Assembly (NCBI GenBank): GCA_951799445.1
Contig: OX637292.1
Location: forward strand, 16,371,296 to 16,435,295
Direction of reading: 5' to 3'
Length of the DNA stretch: 64,000 bases
From: Pseudisothecium myosuroides
Taxonomy: Eukaryota; Streptophyta; Bryopsida; Hypnales; Lembophyllaceae
In this document: positions 1 to 12,739 of the stretch, one piece after another
How the letters are laid out: every line of letters starts with the position of its first letter
Position numbering within the stretch: the stretch's first letter is position 1
Made by a program: the position numbers and the translations under genes
The notes under the pieces: generated by a model
Told to the model about the DNA's origin: nothing
Databases searched by the model: none
What the model saw: only the letters and a program-made list of their open reading frames with translations

Positions 1-1285
1 ATTTATGTATGTATTCTAGAGCAACAACAAGGGAGAGTTCTCAGATGGTCAGCCTTTCATTTTCAGCAAGTGGTGGAGTGTTGATGGGGGTGGTAACCAG
101 GTTTTTTTTTTTCATTTTTGATGAAGTGCCATAGTGGCAATATTGAATGTTATAGTAGTGCTCCAAATTTCAACATTCATCCACATATTGAATAGAAAAT
201 ATCATATTAGCACATATCACTTATCCATAATTCAGTTTTCATCTAGAATTTGGCGATTTCATCCATGATTTTTTTTTTATTTGAAGTTTTCAGGCAATTT
301 TCCACCTTCTTACTACCATTTTTTTCTATAGGCCCCAAATGCACCAAATTGCCTAAAAAAACAACCCTAGTGGTAACTTAGATTCAATTTTAGACTCCGT
401 ACTTTTAGGTAGCCCAGCTTCTTATATTTTCTGAAACACAGATAAAGTAGAGTTTGTGTTAGTGCATCCTCTCTAAGTGCATAACTGCCAATTATACAAA
501 GAGTAGATGGTCCAATTTCAAGCACTTCTATTGAAAAGTAGTGTAGTTAGAGCAAACATCAATTAGGTGAACATTATTAATTTACACCTCTTTAAAATGC
601 ATAAACCTCTTTTAGTGCATAATCCTAACACCATGCACTAAGACAAATTCTATTCTACTTGCATTCCCACTTGATGCAATGAATATAACTCAAAATGGCT
701 TTACTTTACTTGCTATTATGGTTTGTCATGGACTTGTTGTCTCTTGCCTTGGTTCGTTTTGATATTAAAATGATGTTTCTAAAAATGTTTTTGAAAATGT
801 AAAAATCTTTGCCGAGGACATGGTCCATTGGTTTGGTATACTTTTTCCTTTATCAATGGAATTTGTCCATGATGTGTTTCAAGAAGAAGAAAAAAAATGT
901 AACTCAAATTGATAATTCAATATTGGTCCCAGCTGAGAGCAATGGTTTGTCAACCACATTATAAGTTAAGTTACTGTACTTGGGTGATGGGTCAATTTGA
1001 GGCTTTCACAGCATCCACTTATTTATGGCTATGGAAGATGGTTGATTTCACCCAAGTTCTACTTCACAACTCACAACTCACAACGTGGCCATGACTGGCA
1101 TGCCTCAGAATCATCAGTGAGCGATAACAGTAGAAATTGCATGTCACTGCTATTCAATTGAAAGCAACTTGATGCGACTTAAAGCTCAACAACATCTCTA
1201 ATAAGAAGTATGAATAGTGTTGTTTACAAGGAACCCTCTCCAGTCATGATCCATCCATGTGAGTGTTCCGTGTGGTTCCAGGCTC
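1..1285. other. AT-rich intergenic DNA with one small inverted-repeat element
   Basis: No reading frame with a recognisable protein is present. The only structure I see is the miniature element at 448-652; the rest is simple AT-rich sequence. Confidence 0.5.
448..652. mobile_element. Miniature inverted-repeat element (~205 bp)
   Basis: The left end TAGAGTTTGTGTTAGTGCAT and the reverse complement of the right end TAGAATTTGTCTTAGTGCAT agree at 18 of 20 positions. TA at both outer edges would fit a TA target duplication of mariner/Stowaway type, but the superfamily is an inference. It has no coding capacity. Confidence 0.5.
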
Positions 1286-2214
1286 TTAACCCCTAAAGGA
1301 CCAAGGCATTTTCTGGCTCCAAAATCACTGAAAACTTCCATTTCTGCTGCGATCACTATCTAAATCAAAATTTATTTTTTTATTTTAGAATCTAACCGTA
1401 GGATCTTATGCTTCACTTGTCTCAGATCATGTGGTAAAATTTTAAGAAATTTGACCGTTCCGATTGGAGGATATTAGCATTCAAAGTTGGAAAAAAAGGT
1501 TTTTTGAACTGTTTCCTGCAATTTCAGATGACTTTGACGGCCATTTGTGGATTTTTTTTTGCACTACACAACTTAAAGTTGTAATTTTTTATGTTGAACA
1601 TTTGAGTTGAGAGTCGGGGAAAACAATTTCAGAATGTCAAACCTTGATTTTCACATATAAAAAAATTGTTAAATAGAAGTAGGTTCAAAATTGAACGAAA
1701 CACTAAATTGTTAATAGCTCTTAGGTGGAATTAAAACAACATAATCCCAATGGTGGGATTGTTCTTGCAAACAAACTTGACCTTGTCAAAAAAAAATTGA
1801 AAAAAATTGAAAATTGCATTCAAAAATGAATTCTATAAGTGCTTCTTTTTAAAGATGCTTAAATTGCCCAAAAAACAAGATTGTCCGTAACTTTCTCATT
1901 TTGAGTCCAAATAGAATGAATCAAAGCTTCAAATGTAGACATAAACATGATCTTTGAGAAAAACAAATTTTAAAAAAATAAATTATTTTTCTGTTTTTTT
2001 TTTTTTCTGCCCGCCGAACTGCTTTTTTGCTTAGGATGGCATAATGTTTGCTCCTGGGCACCGATTGAAAAAAAAATTATATTTTTAGAAAGCTAATGTG
2101 ATTTCCTATCTTCAGAAAAAGTTTCAAAAAATCAGGTCAAAATTTCAGGTCGCATGAGCCTACCCGAAATCCCAAGTGTCCCTCGAGGGGACTTTGGTCC
2201 TTTAGAGGGGTTAA
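1286..2214 (+). mobile_element. TTAA-CCCCTAAAGG family element, full length (copy A)
   Basis: About 929 bp bounded by TTAACCCCTAAAGGACC on the left and GGTCCTTTAGAGGGGTTAA on the right. It is closely similar along its length to 31511-32439 and 63066-63991. The terminal CCCC next to TTAA resembles piggyBac ends (TTAA target, termini starting CC). No transposase is encoded, so it looks like a non-autonomous element. Confidence 0.75.
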
Positions 2215-2401
2215 GACGCTTTACTGACACAAATCAAAAGAGTACAACTTTCAAAGTTTTATGCACAACACTTTTGAAGGCCAAAGAAAGACCTTCCAAC
2301 CAAGAAGAGATATTCTATTCTTAGATGCATATAAGAGAGATTCTATTTTTGGATGCATAGGGAGGATTGCCGATATAAGATTTTAAAGAAAGTCATGCTA
2401 T

Positions 2402-3190
2402 TAATCCCTAAAGGACCGTTGTCCCTTCAAGGGACAAATGCAATTTCGGGCAAGTACCTACGAGCTGAAATTTTGTCCTGATTTTTTGAAACTTTTTTTG
2501 AAGATAGAAGAGCCAATAAGCTTTGTAAGAATATAATTTTTTTCACAATTGGTGGCCGGGGACAACAATTATGACCAAATAAGCTCAAAACAGGAGACAG
2601 GGGGTAGCCAAGGCAGCAAAAAAAAATTTGAAAAATTTGAATTTTTAAAAAAAAAAAAAATTTTCTCATAGATTATATTTTTGTCTATCTGGAAAGCTTT
2701 GATTCATTTCATTTGGATTTGTTATGAGAAAGTTATGGACATTCTTGTTTTTTGAGCAGTTAGAGCATCTTCTTGAAAAAAATAACTTGTAGGATATGCA
2801 ATTTTTCAAATTTTTCAATTTTTTTTTTGCATGGTTTGGTTTACTTGATAGAACAATCTCACCACTAGGATTAGTGCATTTTAATTCCATCTAAAATATA
2901 TGAATATTTTAGATTTTCCTTCTATCTTGTACCTACATCTACTTAACAATTTTTTTAAGAATGATAATTAATTTTTTTTGAATTTTTTTTTTCCTAGACT
3001 CTCAACCCAATTCTCCACTATGAACATATAAAGCTCAAAACTCTTTAGTGCAAAAATTTTAAGTTAAAAATGTTTAAAGTCAAAAAATCTAGTCCCACAA
3101 TGTGCTAGAAAACTTGTTTTTTCCACTTTAAATACAAATATCTTGCAATCTGTGCGGTCAAAAATTCTGAGAATATTAAGTAGACCAATT
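2402..3190 (-). mobile_element. TTAACCCCTAAAGG family element, inverted and partial (copy B)
   Basis: It begins TTAATCCCTAAAGGACC and then follows the reverse orientation of the family, with the same interior blocks as 50951-51660 (for example the block around CTATCTGGAAAGCTTTGATT). The far end near 3190 has lost the terminal sequence. Confidence 0.6.
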
Positions 3191-5037
3191 GTATGACCAG
3201 TTTCTTCAACTAGAATTGCCTCGTATTCATTTACTAGAAATTTCCTAGTTATATGATAACAAGCCCTCATAGTTCCTTCTTGTCACTATTATACAAGTTC
3301 TCTAAGGACTTTGATTTCACATAATGACACATGTATATTGAGACAAAACCTACCTTGCTAGCACAAACATTGAATATTAATAAGCATATGATTTTTGACA
3401 TGTGGACAAAGAACTACCATAATTACTTCATGGTCAGAATACACTCCCTAGCAAATAATTAATTAAAGTTGACAATTGTAATTTGACATATACTTAAAAA
3501 TAGAAAGATTTATTCTTTCTTAGACAATTTTTTTTTATAACATAATATCCCAAAAGTTCTAGCATTTGTTTTTAGATTTTTTTTTGTAGACCTTTGACCT
3601 TCAAGTACGGTATGTGAGAACAGAATCAGTGGAACTCATGGACCAAATCCACAACTACAGGTGAATGTTCCCACTTGCTCTTTCCAACGGTGTGAGAGCT
3701 CGCTTTTAAAAAGCTATATACAATCATTCACATACAGTGCTTGTTGACTACTGAACTTAATTAGTTGGAAGGTGATGTGGCTCCTCTTTTACAAGGGATG
3801 TTAGGTAGTAACACCAAAAGTTTTGGCAGGGTTTGCGTAATAGAGAATCATTACAAAATGAAGATTTTGGAGTTGTAGCACCAGTCTTATGTATTGTGGC
3901 CATTTCCGGTACAATTTGTAATACACTAGTAAATAATACCACCATCAAAACTTTTGGTCTTTCCCGGACTCTTGTGCAAGGATCAGAACGCATGGATCTG
4001 AAACAAATCAAGTCACATACTGCAGTTGAATGAAGAGCAAAATGAGACTGGCAATGCACAACTTGCCATACACATAAAATGCATCACAAGATCCCAACAT
4101 TACAACAACATTGAATCAAACCACATTGAGAATACTATGTGGCTCTGTAGGTATATATACAAAATTTTGTATATGTATGCTAACTGCTAAATCATGTGCA
4201 AGTCTTCAGTTTATATCAAACTGCGGAGGCACTGTTGGGTTCAAGAGAAGTGGCTTGAAACTTCCTGTGGGTTGCTGCGAATTGAAATGGTAATTCAGGA
4301 TCTCTTGAGAAATTGCAGGTGTAGTGAAGGGCTGAAGGCATTTGGAACCCACTCACTATTGTCACTCAGTGCAAAGAGCCCAAACTAGAGAGTGCACAAG
4401 AGGCAGAACGTAGCAATTCTTCAACTGCATGTCATGTATGAACAACATACTGTATAATTAAAAACAGGCTAGGTAATTGCAAAGCAAGCCAAGTTATAAA
4501 AAATAATCGCCGGTTAGGACCTACCTAGTCGTGGGTGGTGAGGTTGGTACTGACCTGCAATTAATTTTGATGACTTGACCTACTTTGCAATTACTAGACA
4601 AAATCTCAATGTAGGAGAGTTGAGCTGTTTGACTTCTTTGATTGCTTAACCAATCAAAACATGCCACAATGGCAAAACTCTTTTGCATTTAGATTATATT
4701 AGGTGGATCATTTTGCACTCACTAAGTTGATATGAGTTGGTAGTAATAGAGATTTCTCTCAAATTTCTCACTTGCAAACCAATGAAATTTCTACTTCATA
4801 CGCTCCTTGCTAAAAATTTGCACAAACTAGCAATGAGCATTATCAGTCTTAATTTGTCTCTCCGTAACCAATTGAATCATGCCACGATGACAAACCTTCC
4901 CTGCATTGAGATTATGGTAATATATTTATTTTTCTAGGAGAAATGCACTTTTCCGTGTGACCGACATCTTTTCAAAATTAGGTGGGGTATTAAATTCTAA
5001 AATGTGTTCTTTGCAAACACCAAGTGGGAACATACCT
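3191..5037. other. Intergenic DNA, nothing recognised
   Basis: Only short unrelated open frames are present. I see no domain, RNA gene or inverted-repeat boundary. Confidence 0.45.
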
Positions 5038-5818
5038 TTAACCCCTAACTACCTTTAATCCAAAATTTCAACTTGTTTGTTTGGGGGTAGTTAAATTCCT
5101 TTGACCATTCTAAAAAAATTTACGGACAATATTGAAGATTAACTCTTAGAAGCTTTTATTTTTCACTGAAAAAGATAAATATTTGATTTATTTTTTAAAG
5201 GCATTATATGTACCATTAGTAAAAGAATCAAGCTTGCCAATTTTACTTGATTTCTCAAACTTGAACAAAGCTTGTTAATTTCACTTGATTTGAGATTTAA
5301 AAAATAGTACTTATCCATTTGCTTTGAAAATGGCCCCAATGGAAAGAATAAAGTGTTTATGATTTTCACCATTGAAAATTTAAACATGCAAGTATTCAAT
5401 TGGAGTTATTTGCAATTTCTACATATTAAAAAAATTGCATTTCAACAATTGCAAGGTGGATTGTATAATGAGTTTGATAGCTCTTCATTTGAACTTAAGG
5501 TTTTTGTAAGTGCATTTTAGAATACTAACACAATTTTAGTTGTTCATGTCACCTCTAATCCCCAAAAGATCTTATATGCAAATTTCTCAAACATTGTAGG
5601 GAAGGACAACATACTGAAAATAGGATATGTACATTTCTTTTATATAATCTCACAATTCCTATACAATATCACACTCAAAACTAGTCTTCACACTAATAAA
5701 CATCTATACTTTTAGATTTGAAAAAAAACAATTTGCTTTGTTGGAGATAACTATAAACCCCAACCTCTTTTTTCATAGGAAAAACACACTAAGAGAGGCT
5801 TAGGCACTTAGGGGTTAA
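5038..5818. mobile_element. Possible TTAACCCCTAA-bounded element (~781 bp)
   Basis: The left edge TTAACCCCTAACTACC and the reverse complement of the right edge TTAACCCCTAAGTGCC share the outer eleven bases. The interior does not obviously match the main family, so this may be a divergent subfamily or a chance pairing. Confidence 0.4.
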
Positions 5819-6175
5819 TGCATTTGCCTAAATTACTTGTTATGAATGACACTGACACTTTGTGCATACCCTTGGTGACTACAATAATTGTCCAGGACTC
5901 CTCTTCAGACATTCAAGGCTAGAAAGGGGTGTCTAAGAGATTGAGATCCTGCATTGCGAGAAGCTAGCTATTTAGATAATGAAAATGAAGATAAATGAAG
6001 AATCATGCAAGGCCGCATCTTGGAGAGAAATATTTGGCATTGTTTGGCATACTAAAGAATGGTGAGCATCTGATTTGTGCTCATCCTGCTCACAATAACA
6101 CCCATTGTGAGCAGAATGCAGAATGCAGAGCAACTGAAGGAGAGAGAGGGAGAGCAATTGATGGAACGCCGAAAG

Positions 6176-8690
6176 TTACAAGCCATGTATTTTGAGTAAT
6201 TTAATTTGTTCTTGCACGAGCTCAACAACAAGATCCTTGTCAATCTCTTGGAGAAATGCATCGAACTCTTCACGCAGGTCATGAATTTTACCGAATTCAA
6301 GAAGATAGCGTAAGCATTCACGCTTCAGATGCTTGAGCTGATAGAGCCATCCGTCCTGCAGTCTGGCTAGAACATTACTGCCATCAATGTCATCCACTAA
6401 GCTTACTTCACACGCCTCCTTCAGGTCACCGATGTCGTATTTGTGCGCGGCTCGCACAAGAGCAATCCTATGCTTTCGAAAATCTTCGTACTTCAAATTA
6501 CCGTACAAATAGCTGAGGAGCGCACGACAAGACTCAAGGGACATGTCATTAATATGGACTGTGGCTGATTGCTTCTCACTTAAGTTGTGAGAGAACATGG
6601 AATCGAAGACAGGTGATCGTGCCGCAAGAATAGCTCGGTGAGCCCCTACGCTGCCACATGCTGTAAAGATTGTCACATCAGTGTGAATTCCTTCCTCGAG
6701 CATTCTGCTGAGACACCTGGATAAGCCAAGCTGGGCTTGTGATTGTATGTATTCTTCACTTGTCCAGATTGAGTGTGGCTCGCCACCCTGCACATCATGC
6801 CACCCGTTTTAGCTAGAATGATAACATCCAGAAATCGTACCTTCACAAAAAATCATAAAGTAGCACGGTAGTTGTATATTCACAGGGGCATTATTTAACG
6901 TCAAGCTTTGTGTATTACTAGTGAAGACATTTGCATACGGAGAAGGATACAATTCGAGAATTATACGTTAATTCTGAGCTGCGAGAAATATGTTCAAGGT
7001 ACTAGATTACTATTGTGGATGTATTAGAACTTGAACAAACTTAGGATTCTGGAGGGCAAAAATGAAGATTAAGTCTGGGATACAGAGTTCTCACAGGCGA
7101 AGATGCAACTTTCAAATCGTGGAATTCAACTTCAACAAGGAATTTTCCATATGCCACGGAGTAGTCTAATGGCCATACAAAATCATCAGAGCAGCTTCGG
7201 AGCAACTTGTCACTCACTGGTCAACAGCCCACATAACACGCACAGAATTTAGCTTTACAATCCAGGGGTGGTTAACTTTGAGAACCCTTGTGCCGACTGG
7301 AAAGTGTAAACTGGTGAAGATATTATGCTTCAGTTGTAGCGACGAAGGTATGGAGACACAATTGGAGACAAAGAGAAAGTCCAGTACCTGTCAAATCTTT
7401 GGATGCCACTGGTTGGCCATCACATCCCCGAACCAGAATACGAACCGTAAAACTGGCAATTGGTGACTGCTCCTTACGACAATGCTCTGGGTATAGGCGC
7501 ACAGTCAGGGATGCCTTTTTCTCGATGAATATATGCCTGCAAAAAGAGTCTACTCGTAAGCACAGGAGTTTTGACCACAAAATTCAATATCCATCGTCCT
7601 GAGCAATGCACACCCTAAAGTGAAAAACAATTCCCAATTTTTCAGCTAGTATAAACGTTTTCAAAGCGAATTGTGCATTAACCAATGTCAAGATGCTTAA
7701 GTAACTGTGAGTTTATAACATAGAAGTTCAGCAATAGAGGAAAACCTTCAGTTCCTGCCATAGCACATTCGCACTCAATGTCAAACAAACTATATCCACT
7801 TTCTATACTCCGATGCGACGTCTTTAATCCAGCATATTGCGTTAACTGCAGCATATCAGATCTCGTCTGCTCCACCCCCGGTGCAACATCACCCTAAGAA
7901 TCCAATCACTAGAATGTAATTTCGATGCATACGCTTCTTGCTCTATAAATTCTTTAGAAACGAGGTCGACTGACCAAAGCCAAACCTCAGAGAAACGCAT
8001 GAGACAAGAAAACAGATGCATTAAGGATACAAAAACGGGCATCGACAATAAGATCATTCCGAAGGAAGAAACTCAACACAAACTTCGGAAGTATTTATGG
8101 ACCTGAAATGCAGGATATAGCCAACACAACAGAGAATTCGGATTTTGGTAAGCTGATGGACAGTCAACGCCCACTGATATCACAAAGTTGTCCGAACTCC
8201 TACAGTGTACACTGCTAAAGGCAAAGTATTCACCCATAAGCACTATTATAAGAGACCATGCATCAGCTATGACTAATTTCGTAATTTCATTATGAGAGAG
8301 CAGAATGCAGAGAGTGCGCGATTAATTTCTGGACCAATTTCTTCCAGAGTTGCGGCACACAAATGCCACAGGGTTGTCAAGTGCAAATTTATCACTTCAG
8401 CCAAGGTGACATAAGGCGCTCAGTCGTAAGTGGCGAGTTTCAGTTCTAGAGAGACGTGGAATGAAAAGGAGAACAATAAGGCAAGACTGAATCCGACACA
8501 TGGACGAACAAGTATGCAAACCCTAAACCAGAATTTTATGAGTATTCGAACGAGAGGCAATTGAATCATACCAGTTCCAAAGACCAATTTTGAACGGGTC
8601 AGATCGACGAGAACAGCCACTTCCCAGGCTATCCACGCGCAATTGCGCAAGCCTTGTAGTTGTCTCCACTCTGGAAATACACTCGGCCAT
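6176..8690 (-). CDS. BTB/POZ domain protein, At1g21780-like, four exons
   Basis: Exons 8572-8690, 7388-7536, 7095-7216 and 6176-6787 join in frame into 333 residues, close to the 326 of Arabidopsis At1g21780. All three introns are GT-AG. The N-terminal ~130 residues carry the family signatures SDPFKIGLWNW and the segment DDFVWPLDYSV...GKFLVEVEFHDLK. The BTB domain is at about residues 165-265, with EEGIHTDVTI, GAHRAILAARSPVFDSMF and a YLYG motif; a helical tail follows. Family knowledge: such proteins act as substrate adaptors that bind CUL3 in ubiquitin ligases. I chose the ATG at 8690 because MAEC...TTRLAQLRVDSL aligns with the family start; an in-frame ATG lies six codons upstream. No frameshift or internal stop is seen, so the gene looks intact. 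The UTRs are not defined here. A ~290-bp tandem array lies just upstream. Confidence 0.93.
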
Positions 8691-8928
8691 GCCTGTTTGT
8701 AGAAGCATTGCCCACTCCACCCGCAGCTTTCAGCACATATACAACTGCACGCTGCAAAACAGACGCCCTGTTCAATTTATTGCACTTATAATTCTTCTAA
8801 CTATAAAACTTTGTCTCTATTGTTCGACCTGTACTGTATAATAAAAAGTGGATTCCTTCGCACGGCTTTCCTTTAAGCTAAAGCAGAAAGCAAACTCTTC
8901 GGCGGTCAATCTTCTCGTCCTCTAATTT

Positions 8929-10615
8929 GAAATCGTACAGCACCTCGATCATTTCAGAAACATATTTCCATCTCAAGAGGTTCACCTCCTAAGCAAAAAG
9001 AACTCGAAGGAGTACGCTACTCCTTTACGCCATCAGTTGAACTCACCATGGCTACCTCTACTTTCGCGTGCAGTGAACGTACTCGTTCCAGAAAAGGAAA
9101 TTTGTCTCTTTCGCTAAAGGTCAAGCATTAATTCTCCATCAACGTTACATATACCTCAGAAGTAAATGCCGCCTAATGAAGAACATGAATCAAGTCCTTG
9201 AAAAATGCATTACAATTTTTGAAATCGTACAGCTATCCTTCCATATCCAGAATCTCGTACCTCCACCTCTCAAGTAATTAAATTTCTAAGCGAAAATCTT
9301 ACCCCGAGGAATTACGCTACTGCTCTACGTCATCAGTTGAATTCGCCATGACGACCTCTACTTTCTCGTTCAGGGAATATACTCATTCAACAAAAGCACT
9401 ATTATCTCTTACGCTATACAGGCGAAGTAATCATTCTCTATCCACATAACAAGCAAAATTCCGCTTAGTTAAGAACATCAAACAGTTCTTGAAAAATGCA
9501 TTCAAAAAAATTTAGAAATTCGTACAGCAACTCTGCCATATCTAGAACCAATGCATCTCCACCATACAAAACAAGGTTCACCTCCTAGCTAAGAAAGAAA
9601 TACCTCGCTACAACTGGACGCCATCAGTTGAATTCGCCATGGCGACCTCTACTTTCTCGTCCAGTGAATATACCCGTTCAAGAAAAAGCACTATTCGCTC
9701 TTACGCTATACAGGTGAATAAATCATTCTCTATCACATAACAAGTTCTAGGAATCAAAATTCCGCCTAGTTAAGAACGTCAAACAGTTCTTGAAAAATGC
9801 ATTCAAAAATTTAGAAATTCGTACCATACACGGTTCACCTCCTAAGAAAGAAATACCTCGCTACAACTGTACGCCATCAGTTGAATTCGCCATGGCGACC
9901 TCTACTTTCTCGTCCACTGAATATACTCGTTCAAGAAAAAGCACTATATATTCGCTCTTTCGCCAGAGGTCAATCACTTATCCTCCAAACACAGCTCCGA
10001 AGAGGAATGACGCAGAATTAAGAACATCAAGCAGTTTCTTGAAAAATGCATTCAAAAATTTAGAAATTCGTACAGCAACTCTGCAATATCTAGAACCAAT
10101 GCATCTCCACCATACAAGGTTCACCTCCTAGTTAAGAAAGAAATACCTCGCTACAACTGTACACCATCAGTTGAATTCGCCATGGCGACCTCTACTTTCT
10201 CGTCCACTGAATATACTCGTTCAAGAAAAAGCACTATATATTCGCTCTTTCGCCAGAGGTCAATCACTTATCCTCCAAACACAGCTCCGAAGAGGAATGA
10301 CGCAGAATTAAGAACATCAAGCAGTTTCTTGAAAAATGCATTCAAAAATTTAGAAATTCGTACAGCAACTCTGCAATATCTAGAACCAATGCATCTCCAC
10401 CATACAAGGTTCACCTCCTAGTTAAGAAAGAAATACCTCGCTACAACTGTACACCATCAGTTGAATTCGCCATGGCGACCTCTACTTTCTCGTCCGGCCA
10501 GTGAATATACTCGTTCAAGAAAAAGCAGTATATATTATTCGCTCTTTCGCCAGAGGTCAATCATTTATCCTCCACACACAGCTCCGTCTGAAGAGGAATG
10601 ACGCCGAATTAGGAA
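8929..10615. repeat. Tandem array of ~290-bp units upstream of the BTB gene
   Basis: Six copies of the landmark CCATGGCGACCTCTACTTTC and variants lie at about 9049, 9348, 9638, 9891, 10180 and 10472, so units are 253-299 bp. The units at 9891-10179 and 10180-10468 are almost identical, implying a recent duplication. These two carry an open frame of 79 codons starting MATSTFSSTEYTRSRKST; older units have lost it. I recognise no protein in it. The array sits 240 bp beyond the BTB start codon, so it occupies that gene's likely promoter or 5' leader side. Confidence 0.85.
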
Positions 10616-11127
10616 TGTGTCCCGAGAAACGCATGCCGAAAGCTAGATGATATCGGCCAAAGTCCTCAAAAGGCCGCAAGCGCTGCGCTTCGACACGAGT
10701 AGTACGACAGACTACATCGACATGAAATAATATTCTGCGCTAATGCCTCACAATTGACGGGAAAAAGAAGCTCTAACCCTAAAGGAGAGCACGCTCTCGT
10801 GCGAGAGACGCGAGACGGTGAAAAGGGAGGGAGGCGGAGGCGGAGGTGGAAGGGTGCCATGGGAAATGGCAGCCAGGTGCATCATGACGACGGTGCTGCA
10901 AACAAGAGAGCAGCAGGGGCACTGCTGCAGGTAAGTTAAAGCAGGAGCGGGAAGAGGATGACGGTGGCGATGATGTATTGGATGAAGAATGCTTTGGTGG
11001 GGACGGAATTTTTGACGAAATATTCTTCATCCGGTGTCAAGACCGTCGGTGAGCAAACCTTTGGGAGTGTTGCATTCATTCATTTCAAACGATGCTCAAA
11101 GCAAATTTCTCTACACAAAATGGTGAA
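10616..11127 (+). other. GC-rich segment with a possible orphan first exon
   Basis: This segment is markedly richer in GC than its surroundings. At 10859 an ATG opens 24 codons (MGNGSQVHHDDGAANKRAAG and on) that run into a strong donor CTGCAG/GTAAGT at 10931. I find no matching downstream exon. It could be a 5' exon cut off by later insertions, part of the BTB promoter, or chance. Confidence 0.3.
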
Positions 11128-11130
11128 TTA

Positions 11131-11482
11131 GAGCATCTCCTGCAGCCCTCCAGATATCCCCTCCGCACTAGAATTTGGATGAAAAGCTATTAATTCTAGC
11201 GTTTGTCAAGTTCGGCCTTCTCTTTCCCCTCCAAAAAATTCATTTCTACAGGGACTACTACAGGGGCCACTAGTCTTGGGATTAGCAAGTCATCATAATA
11301 AATGCAAATTGTTTAACTTGTGATTGATTGGGAATATATTTTGGGGAGTTGTGTGACTTGTGATTGGTTGGAAGTATGTTTTATGGAGTTGCACTGTTGG
11401 AAATACAAGTGGCCATCTCCTCTTCATTGGATAGATCGTGAATCACAGAGCGAGGATATGTTGAGGGCTACAGGAGATGCTC
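11131..11482. mobile_element. Tourist/PIF-Harbinger-like MITE (352 bp)
   Basis: The ends GAGCATCTCCTGCAGCCCTC and, inverted, GAGCATCTCCTGTAGCCCTC match for about 37 bp with a few changes. TTA flanks both sides (11128-11130 and 11483-11485), as expected of PIF/Harbinger target duplication. It has no coding capacity. Confidence 0.75.
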
Positions 11483-11485
11483 TTA

Positions 11486-11992
11486 GGTTGCCTTACAATT
11501 AGGCTGCCTTCCCGGAAAAAAATTATTTTACAAGCCATCACTGAAAGTCAACAGATATTTCTACAAATATTTCAATCCGTTTGTACACATGGAAATTTAT
11601 GAGTCCTAATTACAGCAAAACCTAATTTAAAAGTGGTACATTCTTGTACAATAACTATAAATATTTATATAGTGTCAAACGTCAAGAAATTAGTATGGGG
11701 CAACCTAATTTCACTATTTTTTGTAAAAAGGATGAAAGCTCACTTGTTTGTCCAAAGGTGCATGCATTTATTCAAAAACAAAGGTTATCATCCTTAGAGT
11801 TTGTAGTAAAATTATAGATTTAACCATTCTAAACTACTCTATTCGGATATCAAGGTGGGTAAAAAATAATTCTAAAAGTTCATGTTTGAATTTTAGGGAA
11901 GTTATTTTTCAAATTTTAAAAAAAATTATATAAAGAAAATACAAATTTGAAGAAATATTTCTATTCAAATACATTTGTTTCGAGGGTTAACC
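11486..11992. other. AT-rich spacer left of the large element
   Basis: No gene or inverted repeat is seen between the MITE and the outer edge of the large element. Confidence 0.4.
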
Positions 11993-12014
11993 CCAATTTA
12001 ACTAATTCTGGACT
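11993..12014 (+). repeat. Left terminal inverted repeat of the large element
   Basis: CCAATTTAACTAATTCTGG followed by ACT. It agrees with the inverted right end (27193-27214) at 19 of 22 positions and with the solo end at 57968-57989 at 21 of 22. Outward of it, AACCCC (left) and AAACCC (right, inverted) may extend the repeat by a few bases. Confidence 0.65.
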
Positions 12015-12374
12015 TTGGGACCAATTATGAACAAAACCAGGTAGTTAATGTCCCCTCCGACAACCAAAAAACAACAAAACAAGTGTCAAGTATCGACGGC
12101 CAGCCAACATATTTAGCAAATTGATATTGGAATCAGACCAAACATTTCAGAAAGTGACTTGGCAAGCAATAATTTCACACCCAATTGCATAATACACAAG
12201 TCGTAACAGCTCGCCAATACAACTGCAGACATAGAATTTCGTGGCTAAAAATAATACAATCGATTAATTATTTTCATAAGTGAAATGTACAAACCAGAGC
12301 CACTATCGATGCCCTACGTACATGAAGTTCTGAAGATCAAAGTATCGGATGGCATCCGACAACGGAACTTACTG

Positions 12375-12429
12375 AATCCTAAATCCTAATCCTAAAACCC
12401 TGAATCCTAAACCCCTAAACCCTAAACCT
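12375..12429 (+). repeat. Degenerate telomere-type tract (CCCTAAA-like)
   Basis: A run of CCTAAA, CCCTAAA and CCCCTAAA units with spacing errors, just inside the left end of the large element. CCCTAAA is the usual plant telomere repeat. It may be a captured interstitial telomere tract or a promoter telo-box cluster. Confidence 0.6.
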
Positions 12430-12581
12430 TCAAAACCCCAAAAGGCCATCGGCATATCGGCCGCTGGCCAATAACTAATCCGTCGACAGAGAAGTAGTTG
12501 CTAGCAGACAACTACTTCATGCTTCCTCGGTATGACACTACATGTCTGGTAATAGTTGGTACCGAGACACAGTCAACTAAG

Positions 12582-12721
12582 GTATCGGCAGGTAGCCGAC
12601 ATACAAGAAATGTATCGGCCGGTATCCGATACACAAGTAATGTATCGGCCGGTAGCCGACACACACGTAATATATTGGCTGCTGGCCGATACACGTGATA
12701 TATCGGCTGGCGGACGACAAC
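12582..12721. repeat. Palindrome cluster, about five units at 30-bp spacing
   Basis: Units begin at 12582, 12612, 12642 and 12672 with the next at ~12702, each carrying a variant of TATCGGCCGGTAGCCGACA. They lie just downstream of the stop codon of the DUF7869-type gene. Single further copies lie at ~12089 and ~12449. Confidence 0.85.
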
Positions 12722-12739
12722 CACTGCTTACTTGCCGGC

